Below are positions 38,841 to 46,848 of a stretch of DNA of 64,000 bases, piece by piece. The position numbers and the translations under genes were made by a program. Location: contig JADJOM010000003.1 of the NCBI GenBank assembly GCA_016713785.1, forward strand, positions 558,001-622,000, read 5' to 3'. The notes beneath the pieces were generated by a model that ran no database searches, was not told the DNA's origin, and worked only from the letters and a program-made list of their open reading frames with translations. Origin of the DNA: Gemmatimonadota bacterium (GTDB taxonomy: Bacteria; Gemmatimonadota; Gemmatimonadetes; Gemmatimonadales; GWC2-71-9). The number at the start of each line of letters is the position of its first letter. Position 1 is the stretch's first letter.

Positions 38841-39251
38841 CTACCGGATGAACACGGCGGGAAACTGGTCGGACGCGCCGGGGCCATCGCCGCCGAGGGC
38901 CAGGCGGAGGGTGTCGCGCTGGCGGACCGCGCCGGAGAGGCTCAACGGGTAGTTGCCCTGCAGCGGGGTGAAGGCGAGGCTGTCCCCGCGGGCCGTGTAC
39001 GTCCCGCGCTCGAACGCGGTGTCCACCAGGGCATTGGTGTTGTTCTGGAAGTAGAGCCGGAGGTCGTAGTCCTGCGCGTCCAGCGCGAGCCGGCCCCCGG
39101 TGTAGGTGCAGCATCCCAGGGTGTCCACGTACGGGACCGGCGTGTGGCGCAGCGAGTGCAGGCGGTAGGTCCCCTCCTCGGGCTCGGTGGACGAGCCGCA
39201 GGCGAGGCCGGCCGCCAGGCAGAGCAGGCCCATCCGCCGGTCGCGGGTCAT
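38841..39251 (-). CDS. Putative lipoprotein, unknown function
   Basis: The 136-residue product begins MTRDRRMGLLCLAAGLACGSS with lipobox GLAC (Cys18). The mature part has YRLHSLRHTPVPYVDTLGCCTYTGG with two adjacent Cys and a beta-sandwich-like rest (YDLRLYFQNNTNALV). It overlaps the TerB gene stop by ATGA (39248-39251). Confidence 0.75.
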   Translation of the reverse strand: MTRDRRMGLLCLAAGLACGSSTEPEEGTYRLHSLRHTPVPYVDTLGCCTYTGGRLALDAQDYDLRLYFQNNTNALVDTAFERGTYTARGDSLAFTPLQGNYPLSLSGAVRQRDTLRLALGGDGPGASDQFPAVFIR

Positions 39252-39700
39252 GTCGGCGGGGCGGCGGCCCGGCGCGCCTGCGCCAGGTAGCCGGGCTCGA
39301 GCTCCAGCAGGTTGGCGATCTTCCGCACCAGGTAGGCCTCGTGCTCCGCGAGCTGGCCGTCGGCCAGGATCACCCCCCACATCACCTCCGCCAGCACCAT
39401 CTTCTGCCCCAGGTCGTACTGCGCGGCGATCACCCGGGTGAACTGGAAGTGGTCCACCGACGCGCTGCGCGCCGCCTCGGCCAGGGTCAGCAGCTCGGCG
39501 GCCCCCGCGGCGTCGAGCCCGAAGTGGCGTGCCAGCGAGCCCTCGATGTGCGCCCGCTCGGGCGCGCTGAACTCGCCATCGGCGTGCGCCAGCTCGAGCA
39601 GCAGGGCACAGGCCGCCAGCTGCACGCTCTCCCCGCCGCGCGGGCCGGTGGCGGGGGGCAGGACCTTGCGGGTGACCAGGTTGCGGATGGCGTCGAGCAT
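39248..39700 (-). CDS. TerB family protein
   Basis: The 150-residue protein has the TerB/TerB-like layout: LAACALLLELAHADGEFSAPERAHIEGSLARHFGL (28-62, with the ADGEFS metal-site pattern) and MVLAEVMWGVILADGQLAEHEAYLVRKIANLL (101-132). TerB proteins bind divalent metal and give tellurite/stress resistance. No other ter genes are near. Confidence 0.9.
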   Translation of the reverse strand: MLDAIRNLVTRKVLPPATGPRGGESVQLAACALLLELAHADGEFSAPERAHIEGSLARHFGLDAAGAAELLTLAEAARSASVDHFQFTRVIAAQYDLGQKMVLAEVMWGVILADGQLAEHEAYLVRKIANLLELEPGYLAQARRAAAPPT

Positions 39701-39723
39701 CGGGGATCCGTGAGGGGGGTGGA

Positions 39724-40401
39724 TCAGCGCAGCGGGCCCGTGGCGTACCGGTACACCGCGGTGTAGTGGCAGGCGCTTCCCGCCAGCACCAGCAGGTGCC
39801 ACAGCGCGTGGCGGTAGGGCAGGTGGTCGCGCACGTACCAGAGCACGCCGATGGTGTAGCACAGCCCGCCCGCCACCAGCCACGCGAGCCCGCCCGCCGG
39901 CAGCGCGCGCGCCAGCGGCCCGGCCGCCACCACCGCGAGCCACCCCATGCCCAGGTACATGAGCGTGGAGAGCCGGGGAAAGCGGAACCCGAGCAGCGTC
40001 TTGTGCAGGATGCCGACCACGGCGAGCCCCCACACCACCCCGAACAGCGTCCACCCCCACGCCCCCCGCAGCACGCCGAGCGTGAACGGGGTGTAGCTGC
40101 CGGCGATGAGCAGGTAGATGGCGGTGTGGTCCACCACCCGGAGGATGCGCTTGGCCCGCGAGGCGGGGAGCGCGTGATACAGGGTCGAGGCGGCGTAGAG
40201 GAGCACCAGGGTGGCCGCGAACACGGCGCAGGCCACCAGCTCCCGCGGCCCGCCGCGCCGGCTCGCCGCCCATACCAGGACCGGAAGCCCCACCAGGCTC
40301 GCGGCCAGGCCGGAGCCGTGGGTCAGGGCATTCGCCAGCTCCTCCCGGCGGGTTTGCGGGCGGCGTGGCAGGACGGCGGGACGATCGGCGGTACCGGTCA
40401 T
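39724..40401 (-). CDS. trhA: PAQR/hemolysin III family membrane protein (TrhA)
   Basis: The 225-residue protein has seven helices and the family motifs: LANALTHGSGL, STLYHALPASRAKRILRVVDHTAIYLLIAGSYTPF and LWHLLVLAGSACHYTAVY (His for Zn). TrhA maintains membrane homeostasis. ATG at 40401 was chosen over 40425 and 40497 because TATCTT (40428-40433) would place the transcription start inside the longer forms. Confidence 0.93.
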   Translation of the reverse strand: MTGTADRPAVLPRRPQTRREELANALTHGSGLAASLVGLPVLVWAASRRGGPRELVACAVFAATLVLLYAASTLYHALPASRAKRILRVVDHTAIYLLIAGSYTPFTLGVLRGAWGWTLFGVVWGLAVVGILHKTLLGFRFPRLSTLMYLGMGWLAVVAAGPLARALPAGGLAWLVAGGLCYTIGVLWYVRDHLPYRHALWHLLVLAGSACHYTAVYRYATGPLR

Positions 40402-40427
40402 GCAGGCTCGGCTACGGGGACGCATGA

Positions 40428-40433
40428 AAGATA
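40428..40433 (-). promoter_or_regulatory. Candidate -10 element TATCTT
   Basis: TATCTT lies 26 nt upstream of the TrhA ATG at 40401 and only 2 nt from the ATG at 40425, which argues against the latter. Confidence 0.42.
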
Positions 40434-40462
40434 CTCCCGCGGCCGGCGCGGCGGGCGCCCCG

Positions 40463-40957
40463 TCAGCCCGCCGGCCGGGGCCGTTCCTCGCGGGCAAGCA
40501 GCACGGCCAGCAGCACCGCGCCGACAGTGATGGCCACGTCGGCCACGTTGAAGATCCAGAAGCGCCAGCCGCCCAGCCCCACGTCGATGAAGTCCACCAC
40601 GCCGCGCGGGCTGCGCACCCGGTCCCACAGGTTGCCGGCCGCCCCGGCCCACAGCAGCGCGAGCGCCAGCAGCTTGCCGGTGGCGTCCGGAGCCAGCCGC
40701 CGGTACCAGGTGAACAGCGCCCCGAGCGCCACCAGCGCCACCACCGTGAGCAGCGGCCGCGTCAGCGGGCCGAGGCTCAGGCTCATGGCCCCGCCGGTGT
40801 TGTAGGCCAGGGTGAAGCGGAGCAGCTCCCCCGCCACCGGGTGCGGCACGTGCGCCGGGGAGAGCTCGCGCACCGCGACCGCCTTGGTGGCGCAGTCGGT
40901 CAGCAGGACGGCCCCGACGACGGGCCAGAAACGGAGGGCCTTGGAGAGCCGTGGCAT
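40463..40957 (-). CDS. lspA: Lipoprotein signal peptidase LspA
   Basis: The 164-residue protein has the LspA motifs: LLTDCATKAVAVREL, AYNTGGAMSL, AGNLWDRVRSPRGVVDFIDVG (catalytic Asp) and FNVADVAITVGAVLL (catalytic Asp). Four helices. It cleaves prolipoproteins before the lipid-modified Cys, fitting the many lipoproteins here. Start at 40957 was chosen because TATTGT (41005-41010) lies upstream and excludes the 41008 start. Confidence 0.95.
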   Translation of the reverse strand: MPRLSKALRFWPVVGAVLLTDCATKAVAVRELSPAHVPHPVAGELLRFTLAYNTGGAMSLSLGPLTRPLLTVVALVALGALFTWYRRLAPDATGKLLALALLWAGAAGNLWDRVRSPRGVVDFIDVGLGGWRFWIFNVADVAITVGAVLLAVLLAREERPRPAG

Positions 40958-41004
40958 GGCGGGCCTGGGCAGGGGTGGGAGCAGGGACAGCGGCGCACGC
41001 AGGA

Positions 41005-41010
41005 ACAATA
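41005..41010 (-). promoter_or_regulatory. Candidate -10 element TATTGT
   Basis: TATTGT on the minus strand 47 nt before the lspA ATG, overlapping the alternative longer start. Confidence 0.4.
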
Positions 41011-41059
41011 GAAAGGCGGGGGACCTGCGGCCATCGCGCGCGGCCGCCGCGCCCGGCGC

Positions 41060-41500
41060 TCAGCCGCCACGCGTCCCCCGGCGCCGGGGCCGCGCGGGGG
41101 TGCGGCTCGCCCTGGCCGGGGCCACCCCCTCCACGGTGGCCCGCAGCGCCTTCGGCGCCTGACAGCGCCATGCCTCGAGGAGCAGGGGCCGGAGCTCCCC
41201 CACCGTCACGGCGGGCAGCCGCACCAGCACCGCCGGGTAGCCGTTGTAGTGCGGCTCGGTGAAGAATCTCCCGGGGTCGAGGCCGAGCAGGAACTCCTTG
41301 TCGTCAAGGCTGGCCACCCGGATGGCGAGGACTTTCGGCTGGGGCACCCGCGCCTGCTTCGGGTGCACCCGCTCCAGCCAGACCCACGCGTAGCCCTTGA
41401 GCTTGTCCCGGTCCCGGACCGCAAACCCGAAGCGTCCCGGGATCTCCTCCGTCCCCGGGAGTGCCATCGCGATGCGTCGCACCTGCGCCTGGGTGGCCAT
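41060..41500 (-). CDS. MmcQ/YjbR family protein
   Basis: The 146-residue protein has the YjbR/MmcQ-type fold: RIAMALPGTEEIPGRFGFAVRDRDKLKGYAWVW and a C-terminal RFFTEPHYNGYPAVLVRLPAVTVGELRPLLLEAWR. Members bind DNA weakly or are structural; activity unproven. The C-terminal tail is Arg-rich. It is separate from neighbours. Confidence 0.93.
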   Translation of the reverse strand: MATQAQVRRIAMALPGTEEIPGRFGFAVRDRDKLKGYAWVWLERVHPKQARVPQPKVLAIRVASLDDKEFLLGLDPGRFFTEPHYNGYPAVLVRLPAVTVGELRPLLLEAWRCQAPKALRATVEGVAPARASRTPARPRRRGTRGG

Positions 41501-41540
41501 GGGGTGTGCTCCGATGGGGGATCGTCGGCGCGCCGTTCGG

Positions 41541-42023
41541 TCAGGCGGCGCCGCCGGCGTGGGGCGCCGGGAGGGCCCGCTCCATGTACACGTCGGCGCG
41601 GGCGTACTCGGTGTGACTGGGCAGCGGCCGGTGCTCGAACCCCAGCCGCTCGTACAGCCGGATGGCGCCGGTGAGCCGGCTGTTGGTCAACAGGAAGACA
41701 GTCTCCGCGCCCTGCTCCCCCGCCCAGTGCAGCACGGTGCGGCCCAGCGCCTCGCCGAGCCCGCGCCCCTGGTACACCGGTGTCACGGCCATCTTGGCGA
41801 GCTCGAAATGCCCCGGCGACGCGGCGATGGCCGCGACCGTGCCCACCGCGGCCTCGCCGTCGAGCGCAAAGAAGATGGCGCCGCCGGGCGCGAGGATCGC
41901 CGCCGCGGGGTCGCGCAGCACCGCGAGGTCGGCGGGCTCGAGCGCGAACAGCCGCTCGATCCACTCGAGGTTGAGGGCCGCGAACGCCGGCGCCAGCTCG
42001 GGGCGGAAGGCGACGATCTGCAC
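41541..42023 (-). CDS. GNAT family N-acetyltransferase
   Basis: The 160-residue GNAT has LAKMAVTPVYQGRGLGEALGRTVLHWAGEQG (acetyl-CoA loop QGRGLG) and FLLTNSRLTGAIRLYERLGFEHRP. It has the short-chain type seen in the GNATs attached to MarR or HTH regulators, but here stands alone. Acceptor unknown. It overlaps no neighbour. Confidence 0.94.
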   Translation of the reverse strand: MQIVAFRPELAPAFAALNLEWIERLFALEPADLAVLRDPAAAILAPGGAIFFALDGEAAVGTVAAIAASPGHFELAKMAVTPVYQGRGLGEALGRTVLHWAGEQGAETVFLLTNSRLTGAIRLYERLGFEHRPLPSHTEYARADVYMERALPAPHAGGAA

Positions 42024-42065
42024 GTCAGGCCGGTGCGGGACGCGCAGGGCGGGGCATGCGTGGGC

Positions 42066-42758
42066 TCAGCGCGCCGGGAGGCGGAGGAACACCATCGCCT
42101 GCCGCACCACCGCGCCCTCCCGCGCTTCCTGGGCGTTGTAATACAGCAGGGTGTGGCCCGTCGCCTCCAGCCGCCCCACCGCGAAGGTGGCCACCACGCC
42201 GGTCAGCGTCCCCGGATCCAGCGTCTCCAGCTTCCACTGCGGCCCCGACCAGCGCCCCGTGGCACGCTGGTAGTCGGAGGCCTCGACCAGGCTCCGGGTG
42301 GCCAGGACGCCGTAGCTCGTCCGGATCACGTCGGCGACGGTGTCGATCTCGAGCCCGCGCAGGCTCGGCGGCGCAAAGTCGTCCGGCATGCGCCACCCCG
42401 TGGGCGTCCGCGCGAGGGTCAGCGGCACCGTCAAGGCGGGACGGAACTCCAGGGTGGTGGAGAGCGCCTGGAACTCCCGGTACTCCTCCGCGGTGACCCC
42501 GAGGCGCGCATCGTAGGGCAGGGGCTCGCCGGGCGTCGACGCCTCCACGTGACGCCGGAACCACTCGGGGTCGGCACGCGCCGCCTCCTGGATCCGGCCG
42601 GCGAGCTCCTGCAGCCGTGGTGGGGCCCATTCCTGGAGCAGCTCGGCCTCCACCGTCGTGGCGGGGAGGAGCGGCACCAGCAGCGCCCCCGACGACTGCG
42701 CCGCCAGCGGGTGGCCCAGCAGCGCCAGCCCGGCCAGCCATCGAACCATGCGGACCAT
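42066..42758 (-). CDS. Secreted protein, unknown function
   Basis: The 230-residue product has a signal peptide (MVRMVRWLAGLALLGHPLAAQ) and a domain beginning LVPLLPATTVEAELLQEWAPPRLQELAGRIQEAARADPEWF, followed by a beta-rich region (VVATFAVGRLEATGHTLLYYN). No family recognised. ATG at 42758 lies at the 28-nt gap to the DUF4199 gene. Confidence 0.75.
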   Translation of the reverse strand: MVRMVRWLAGLALLGHPLAAQSSGALLVPLLPATTVEAELLQEWAPPRLQELAGRIQEAARADPEWFRRHVEASTPGEPLPYDARLGVTAEEYREFQALSTTLEFRPALTVPLTLARTPTGWRMPDDFAPPSLRGLEIDTVADVIRTSYGVLATRSLVEASDYQRATGRWSGPQWKLETLDPGTLTGVVATFAVGRLEATGHTLLYYNAQEAREGAVVRQAMVFLRLPAR

Positions 42759-42786
42759 CGGGACTCCCGCGAGAGGGTACGGCCGG

Positions 42787-43326
42787 CTACGTCGTGACCG
42801 GAATGCCCTGCAGTCGCGGCTTGCGGCTGAGCAGCCCGGCCGAGAGGAGGGTGAACAGCAGCCCCACCGGCAGCGGTTCCAGGAACGTCACCGCGATGTT
42901 CACCAGCGGGTTCTGGTACAGCGCATTGAACTTGGCCATCTCCGCCGCCTGGGCCGCCAGCTGGGCCTCGGTGGCGCCGCCGGCCCGCGCCTTCTCCAGG
43001 CTGTGGGCCGCGTACTGGTCGGCGAAGTCATTCTCGGTCCCGAAGTAGATGACCTCCCAGGTGGCCACGTAGCAGGCGGTCGCCACCAGGGTGATGAGCA
43101 GCCCGGCCACACACGCCTTGCCGAAGGAGATCCGCCCGCCGAGGACGGTGTCACGATACGACCGGACGCCGAAATACACCATCAGGAAGGCGAGCACCAT
43201 CGTGGTGTAACCGATGATGGCGCCCTTGTCGAACCCGATCTGTTCCTGGAACGGGAGGGTGATGAGCAGCATCGCCGACAGCACGCCGCCCGCGATCAGC
43301 CCGAAGGTCAGTACGATCTTCCGCAT
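42787..43326 (-). CDS. DUF4199 family membrane protein
   Basis: The 179-residue protein begins MRKIVLTFGLIAGGVLSAMLLITLPF and has four helices; GYTTMVLAFLMVYFGVRSYRDTVLGGRISFGKA matches the DUF4199 core (conserved GYTxM and YFGVRSYRD). Function unknown. The family often sits by membrane LuxR/LytTR regulators, as here. TAGACT (43356-43361) is the likely -10. Confidence 0.92.
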   Translation of the reverse strand: MRKIVLTFGLIAGGVLSAMLLITLPFQEQIGFDKGAIIGYTTMVLAFLMVYFGVRSYRDTVLGGRISFGKACVAGLLITLVATACYVATWEVIYFGTENDFADQYAAHSLEKARAGGATEAQLAAQAAEMAKFNALYQNPLVNIAVTFLEPLPVGLLFTLLSAGLLSRKPRLQGIPVTT

Positions 43327-43355
43327 GCAGACTCCAAGGGGGTTGAGGACGGCCG

Positions 43356-43361
43356 AGTCTA
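43356..43361 (-). promoter_or_regulatory. Candidate -10 element TAGACT without a -35
   Basis: TAGACT lies 29 nt before the DUF4199 ATG. At 17 bp upstream no -35-like sequence exists; instead the inverted repeats at 43383-43425 start there, suggesting activator-dependent transcription. Confidence 0.5.
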
Positions 43362-43382
43362 GCCTCCGGCCCCGGTGGGCGC

Positions 43383-43425
43383 ATCACCCGAAGGGGTGAT
43401 TTTGCGCGTTCGGGCCGGAAAATCA
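43383..43425. promoter_or_regulatory. Two overlapping inverted repeats upstream of DUF4199
   Basis: ATCACCC (43383-43389) and GGGTGAT (43394-43400) form one inverted repeat with a 4-nt centre. TGATTTT (43397-43403) and AAAATCA (43419-43425) form a second with a 15-bp spacer. The region is A/T-rich against its surroundings and abuts the missing -35 of the DUF4199 promoter. Confidence 0.55.
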
Positions 43426-43484
43426 TGCGAAAGTGGGAGGCCGCGGGCGCCCCGGGCCCGCCGCGGTCTCCTCCGGCGGGGAGC

Positions 43485-43934
43485 TCAGGGGATGAGCCGG
43501 AGGTCCTTCCCCAGCTGCACCGCCTGGGTCCGGCGCCGGGCCCCCAGCTTGTCGAACACCCGGCTCAGGTGGGTCTTCACGGTGTTCTCGCTCACGTGCA
43601 CCCGGTCGGCGATCTCCCGGTTGCTGAGTCCCGCCGCGATGAGCTCCAGCACCTCGAGTTCCCGCGGGGTCAGGCCCAGGGCCTCGAGCGTCCGCTCGTC
43701 CCGGACAAAGGTGGCGGGCGCCTCGACCACGACCTCCCGCACCACCACCCGTTCCGGGCCGGGCCGGGTGAGCCGCAGCCCGAGCCAGATGCCGAGCCCC
43801 GCGAACACGGCGGCGACCAGGCCGCCGTAGATCTCGATCGAGTGATCCACGACCAGCCAGCGGTACTCGATGGCCCGGAGCGCCGCGATCAGCACCCCGC
43901 ACAGGATGCCGTACAGAAGCACGTGCTTGCGCAT
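43485..43934 (-). CDS. Membrane-anchored LuxR-type transcription regulator
   Basis: The 149-residue protein has two N-terminal transmembrane helices (HVLLYGILCGVLIAALRA and IYGGLVAAVFAGLGIWLGL) and a LuxR HTH: LTPRELEVLELIAAGLSNREIADRVHVSENTVKTHLSRVFDKLGA (88-132, cut here). No receiver domain. It would respond to a membrane signal or bind DNA near the membrane. TAGAAT lies 5 nt before ATG, so it may be leaderless. Confidence 0.93.
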   Translation of the reverse strand: MRKHVLLYGILCGVLIAALRAIEYRWLVVDHSIEIYGGLVAAVFAGLGIWLGLRLTRPGPERVVVREVVVEAPATFVRDERTLEALGLTPRELEVLELIAAGLSNREIADRVHVSENTVKTHLSRVFDKLGARRRTQAVQLGKDLRLIP

Positions 43935-43939
43935 GCCCA

Positions 43940-43945
43940 ATTCTA
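43940..43945 (-). promoter_or_regulatory. Candidate leaderless -10 element TAGAAT
   Basis: TAGAAT (5 of 6 to TATAAT), then TGGGC, then ATG of the LuxR gene at 43934. TTCGCC at 17 bp (43963-43968) is a weak -35. Confidence 0.55.
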
Positions 43946-44144
43946 TCGGTGGCTCCCACCCCGGCGAAACGGGGGGACACCCCGGGCCCGCGTCCCCGGC
44001 CTCGGGCCACCATGGACCAGCCCACCGCCCGCGTCCCGCGCGGGGTGGATGCCGACTGCTTGCCGTGGGTCGGTGCGCGCCCCATGTTGGGACCGGCAGG
44101 CGCTGCCTCGCGCTGACCCCTCCCCACCCCGACCCCCTCGGACC

Positions 44145-45233
44145 ATGTCGACCATTCCCTTGAAGGACCGGCGCTCCCGGACCGGCAGCACGCTTCGTGG
44201 CAACCCGCTCCGCGCCCACCGCCTCGCGCGGCAGGAAGCCGCCGACCGTCCCCTGCGTCGGCTCACCCGCGAATACCACCAGGCCTGTCGCAAGCTGATC
44301 CCCGCCGCGGACCTCAAGCGCGCCGCCGCCATCGCCCACGCGGTGAAGCTCGAGTGGCGGCAGGCCAGCCTCAAGGCGGGCGGCGACGCCACCCGCCTCG
44401 AGGCCCTCAAGGACGCCGCGCGCCGGAAGTTCCACCGGCAGGCGGCCCGCGCCCTGCCCGGCTATCGCAAGTGGCTGGCGCTCACCAGGGGCTACCGGAA
44501 GGTGCAGCTCCAGCTGGACAGTCACGCCCTCTCCGGGGCGGCGGGGCCGAGGCTGGATGTCGCCTGGGGAGAGCGCCCCCATGCGCCGCCGCCGGGCGCC
44601 CTGGAGTTCGTGCCCCCCTTTCCGCTGTTCGATGTCCAGATGCTCGACCCCCGGGGGCGCGTCACCGCGGACACCTCCTTCGCCGGCCCGGCGGCCGGCA
44701 ACCTCGTCAACAACTTCGTCTTCGACCGCGATGAGAGCACCCCGGCGATCATCGGGGCCTTCGGGCTGACCACCCGGCCGGACACCGCCACGAGCCTCGC
44801 CTCCTGTGGCGGCAACGTCACCCTCCCGCGCACCGGCCGGCTGCAGGTCAACGCGAACGTCCGCAACTACTACAACAAGGCCGTGCTCTCCCTCCGCGAC
44901 CGCTTCGGCTTCTCCTACGGGAAGCTCGGCCTGCAGGTGCGGCTCTTCATCGACGTCATCCGCGGGCGCGACGTGATCCACCTTCCCACCACCATGCTCG
45001 CGACCAGCCTCGACTCCGATGGCGACGACGTGAGCCGCACCGTGACCGACATCGACAACTCCATGCTGTTCCAGGTCGAGGGCGTGACCGAGGAGACCCT
45101 CGACGCCGGGGAGCGGGTCCAGGTCATGGTCGGCTCCGAGGTCTACATCGGGAGCGAACAGGACGACATGGACAGCCACGCGAGCGCGGTCTACTACTGG
45201 CAGGTCCGGAAGATGTTCGTCGCGGTGATCTGA
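44145..45233 (+). CDS. Unknown protein, basic helical N-terminus and beta-rich C-terminus
   Basis: The 362-residue protein starts MSTIPLKDRRSRTGSTLRG. Residues 1-118 are Arg/Lys-rich helices with no signal; residues about 120-362 look beta-rich, with NLVNNFVFDRDES, SLASCGGNVTLPRTGRLQVN, LRDRFGFSYGKLGLQVRLF, DSDGDDVSRTVTDIDNSMLFQVEG and a final YYWQVRKMFVAVI. It lacks membrane segments and no family was recognised. It lies alone on the plus strand, divergent from the LuxR gene across 210 bp and convergent to the next minus-strand gene. Confidence 0.75.
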   Translation: MSTIPLKDRRSRTGSTLRGNPLRAHRLARQEAADRPLRRLTREYHQACRKLIPAADLKRAAAIAHAVKLEWRQASLKAGGDATRLEALKDAARRKFHRQAARALPGYRKWLALTRGYRKVQLQLDSHALSGAAGPRLDVAWGERPHAPPPGALEFVPPFPLFDVQMLDPRGRVTADTSFAGPAAGNLVNNFVFDRDESTPAIIGAFGLTTRPDTATSLASCGGNVTLPRTGRLQVNANVRNYYNKAVLSLRDRFGFSYGKLGLQVRLFIDVIRGRDVIHLPTTMLATSLDSDGDDVSRTVTDIDNSMLFQVEGVTEETLDAGERVQVMVGSEVYIGSEQDDMDSHASAVYYWQVRKMFVAVI

Positions 45234-45258
45234 GCGGGCGGCCCCGTGCGGGCGCGCG

Positions 45259-45810
45259 TCACCCGCGCCGCGGCCCGAACGGGCTGAGCGTGCCCCACGG
45301 CAGCGGCCGCCGCGCCACCGGGTAACGCGCGGCGCAGGCCGCGCGCACCGCGTCGGGCAACCCGTCCACCGCGGGCAGCACGTGCAGCCACCAGATGGGA
45401 TGGCCATCGGCGGTGGAGAGCGCCGCGCGGCGGGGGCTGCCGAAGCAGACGGTCACCCGGCCCCGGTTGTCGTCGTGGGTTGCCTCCAGCAGTGCCTCGA
45501 GCGCGGTGGGCGCCGGCCGCGCCACGCGGCGGAGCCCGAACCAGGACCGCTCGGGCGGGGGCGGCGGGAGCGGCTCCGCCGGGCCCGCCGCCACGGCGAC
45601 CGTCGCCACCAGCAGCGCCCCCAGCGCCTCGAACGCCGCATCCCACTCGGCATCCGAGTCCTCGAACTCCTCGAAGCCCGCGTCCGCGAAGCAGCTGTCC
45701 GCGTCGATCGGGGTGGGCCAGAGCGCCACGCCCTGCGCCCCCGGCAGCGCCGGCAGTCCCGCCAGCGCGGGATCGGGCGCGTCCCAGTAGATCCCGCGGA
45801 TCGCGGTCAC
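45259..45810 (-). CDS. Protein of unknown function
   Basis: The 183-residue product begins VTAIRGIYWDAPDPALAGLPALPGAQG, has an acidic stretch (FADAGFEEFEDSDAEWD) and later RGRVTVCFGSPRRAALSTADGHPIWWLHVLP. No signal or membrane segment. GTG at 45810 overlaps the creatininase gene stop as GTGA (45807-45810). No family recognised. Confidence 0.7.
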   Translation of the reverse strand: MTAIRGIYWDAPDPALAGLPALPGAQGVALWPTPIDADSCFADAGFEEFEDSDAEWDAAFEALGALLVATVAVAAGPAEPLPPPPPERSWFGLRRVARPAPTALEALLEATHDDNRGRVTVCFGSPRRAALSTADGHPIWWLHVLPAVDGLPDAVRAACAARYPVARRPLPWGTLSPFGPRRG

Positions 45811-46817
45811 GGCGCGGCCCGGGCCGCCGATCGGCGTTCGAGCCACGTGCGCTGCCCCGCGGCGAGGGTGCTGTCCCGGCGCTCCGCCGCGGCGATCCAC
45901 CCCAGATACAGCGGGCTCTTCCGCAGGTAGCTCATGTACCGCGGGTAGCCGGCGGGGTCCTTGCCGCGCAGGATCTCCACCGCGGTCCGCACCGTGGCGC
46001 CCGCGAAGCCGTTCCAGATCGCCTCGCCGGTGGCGGCGGAGGCCAGCCGCGGGGCGCCGAGGTAGCCCGGCCACCCCGGCCGGCGCGCCACGGCAAAGGC
46101 CGAGTCGTAGCTCCCGCCCGCCACGGTCGGGGCCTGGCGGAAGTCCGGCGCCACGCGCGTCGAATCGAGGTAGAGCATCATGCTGTGCTCGTCGAGCCCC
46201 GCGTGGAGCGAGACGCCGTCCTCCGATCGCACCGAGTCCGGCAGGGTGCCGAGCACGCTCCCCCAGCCGGCAAGCACCGGCAGCAGGCCCCAGAGGTTGA
46301 CCATCGTCCCGCCGGTGCTCTCGCGGAAGTAGTCGCCGGCGTCGTCGAGGGCCTCGATGTGGAGCGGGGAGCCGTGCACGTGCACCACCAGGATCCACCG
46401 GAAGCCCTGTTCGCCGAGTTCGGTGGCGAGGTCCATGAACATCGCGCGCAGCACCGAGGGCCGCACCGCGTAAGTCCCGGGAAAGCTGAACCGCCCGCCG
46501 ATCTCGTTCGACCCGCTGCTTCCTGCCGAGATCACCGGGAACCGCAGCACCGTCCACCCCGGCAGCGCGCGGGTGATGCCGGCCGCGAGGGCGTCGCTGA
46601 GCCGGTCGCTGAGGATCCCGTCGGTGAAGGCGGGCAGGTAGGGGCCGTGCTCCTCCAGCATGCCGCCCTGCAGCAGCACCACGGTCCGGGAGCGATCCAG
46701 CGCGGCGATCTGCCGGGTGGTGAGGTCGCCGACCCGGAGGACCTGGGCCAGTGCCGGCCGCGACCCGCCGGCGGCGAGTCCCAGCACGGTGGCGAGGCAC
46801 AGGGTGGCCATGCGCAT
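45807..46817 (-). CDS. Secreted creatininase-family amidohydrolase
   Basis: The 336-residue protein has a signal peptide (MRMATLCLATVLGLAAGGSRPALAQ) and the creatininase core: LLQGGMLEEHGPYLPAFTDGILSDRLSDAL (Glu, His, Asp metal ligands), FRWILVVHVHGSPLHIEALDDA, and HAGLDEHSMMLYL. Creatininases are amidohydrolases with two metals; the usual VNGHGGN motif is VHVHGSP, so substrate may differ. Export is uncommon for the family. Confidence 0.9.
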   Translation of the reverse strand: MRMATLCLATVLGLAAGGSRPALAQVLRVGDLTTRQIAALDRSRTVVLLQGGMLEEHGPYLPAFTDGILSDRLSDALAAGITRALPGWTVLRFPVISAGSSGSNEIGGRFSFPGTYAVRPSVLRAMFMDLATELGEQGFRWILVVHVHGSPLHIEALDDAGDYFRESTGGTMVNLWGLLPVLAGWGSVLGTLPDSVRSEDGVSLHAGLDEHSMMLYLDSTRVAPDFRQAPTVAGGSYDSAFAVARRPGWPGYLGAPRLASAATGEAIWNGFAGATVRTAVEILRGKDPAGYPRYMSYLRKSPLYLGWIAAAERRDSTLAAGQRTWLERRSAARAAP

Positions 46818-46848
46818 CGGTGAACTCCCCGGGCGGTGAAGGGTGTGG

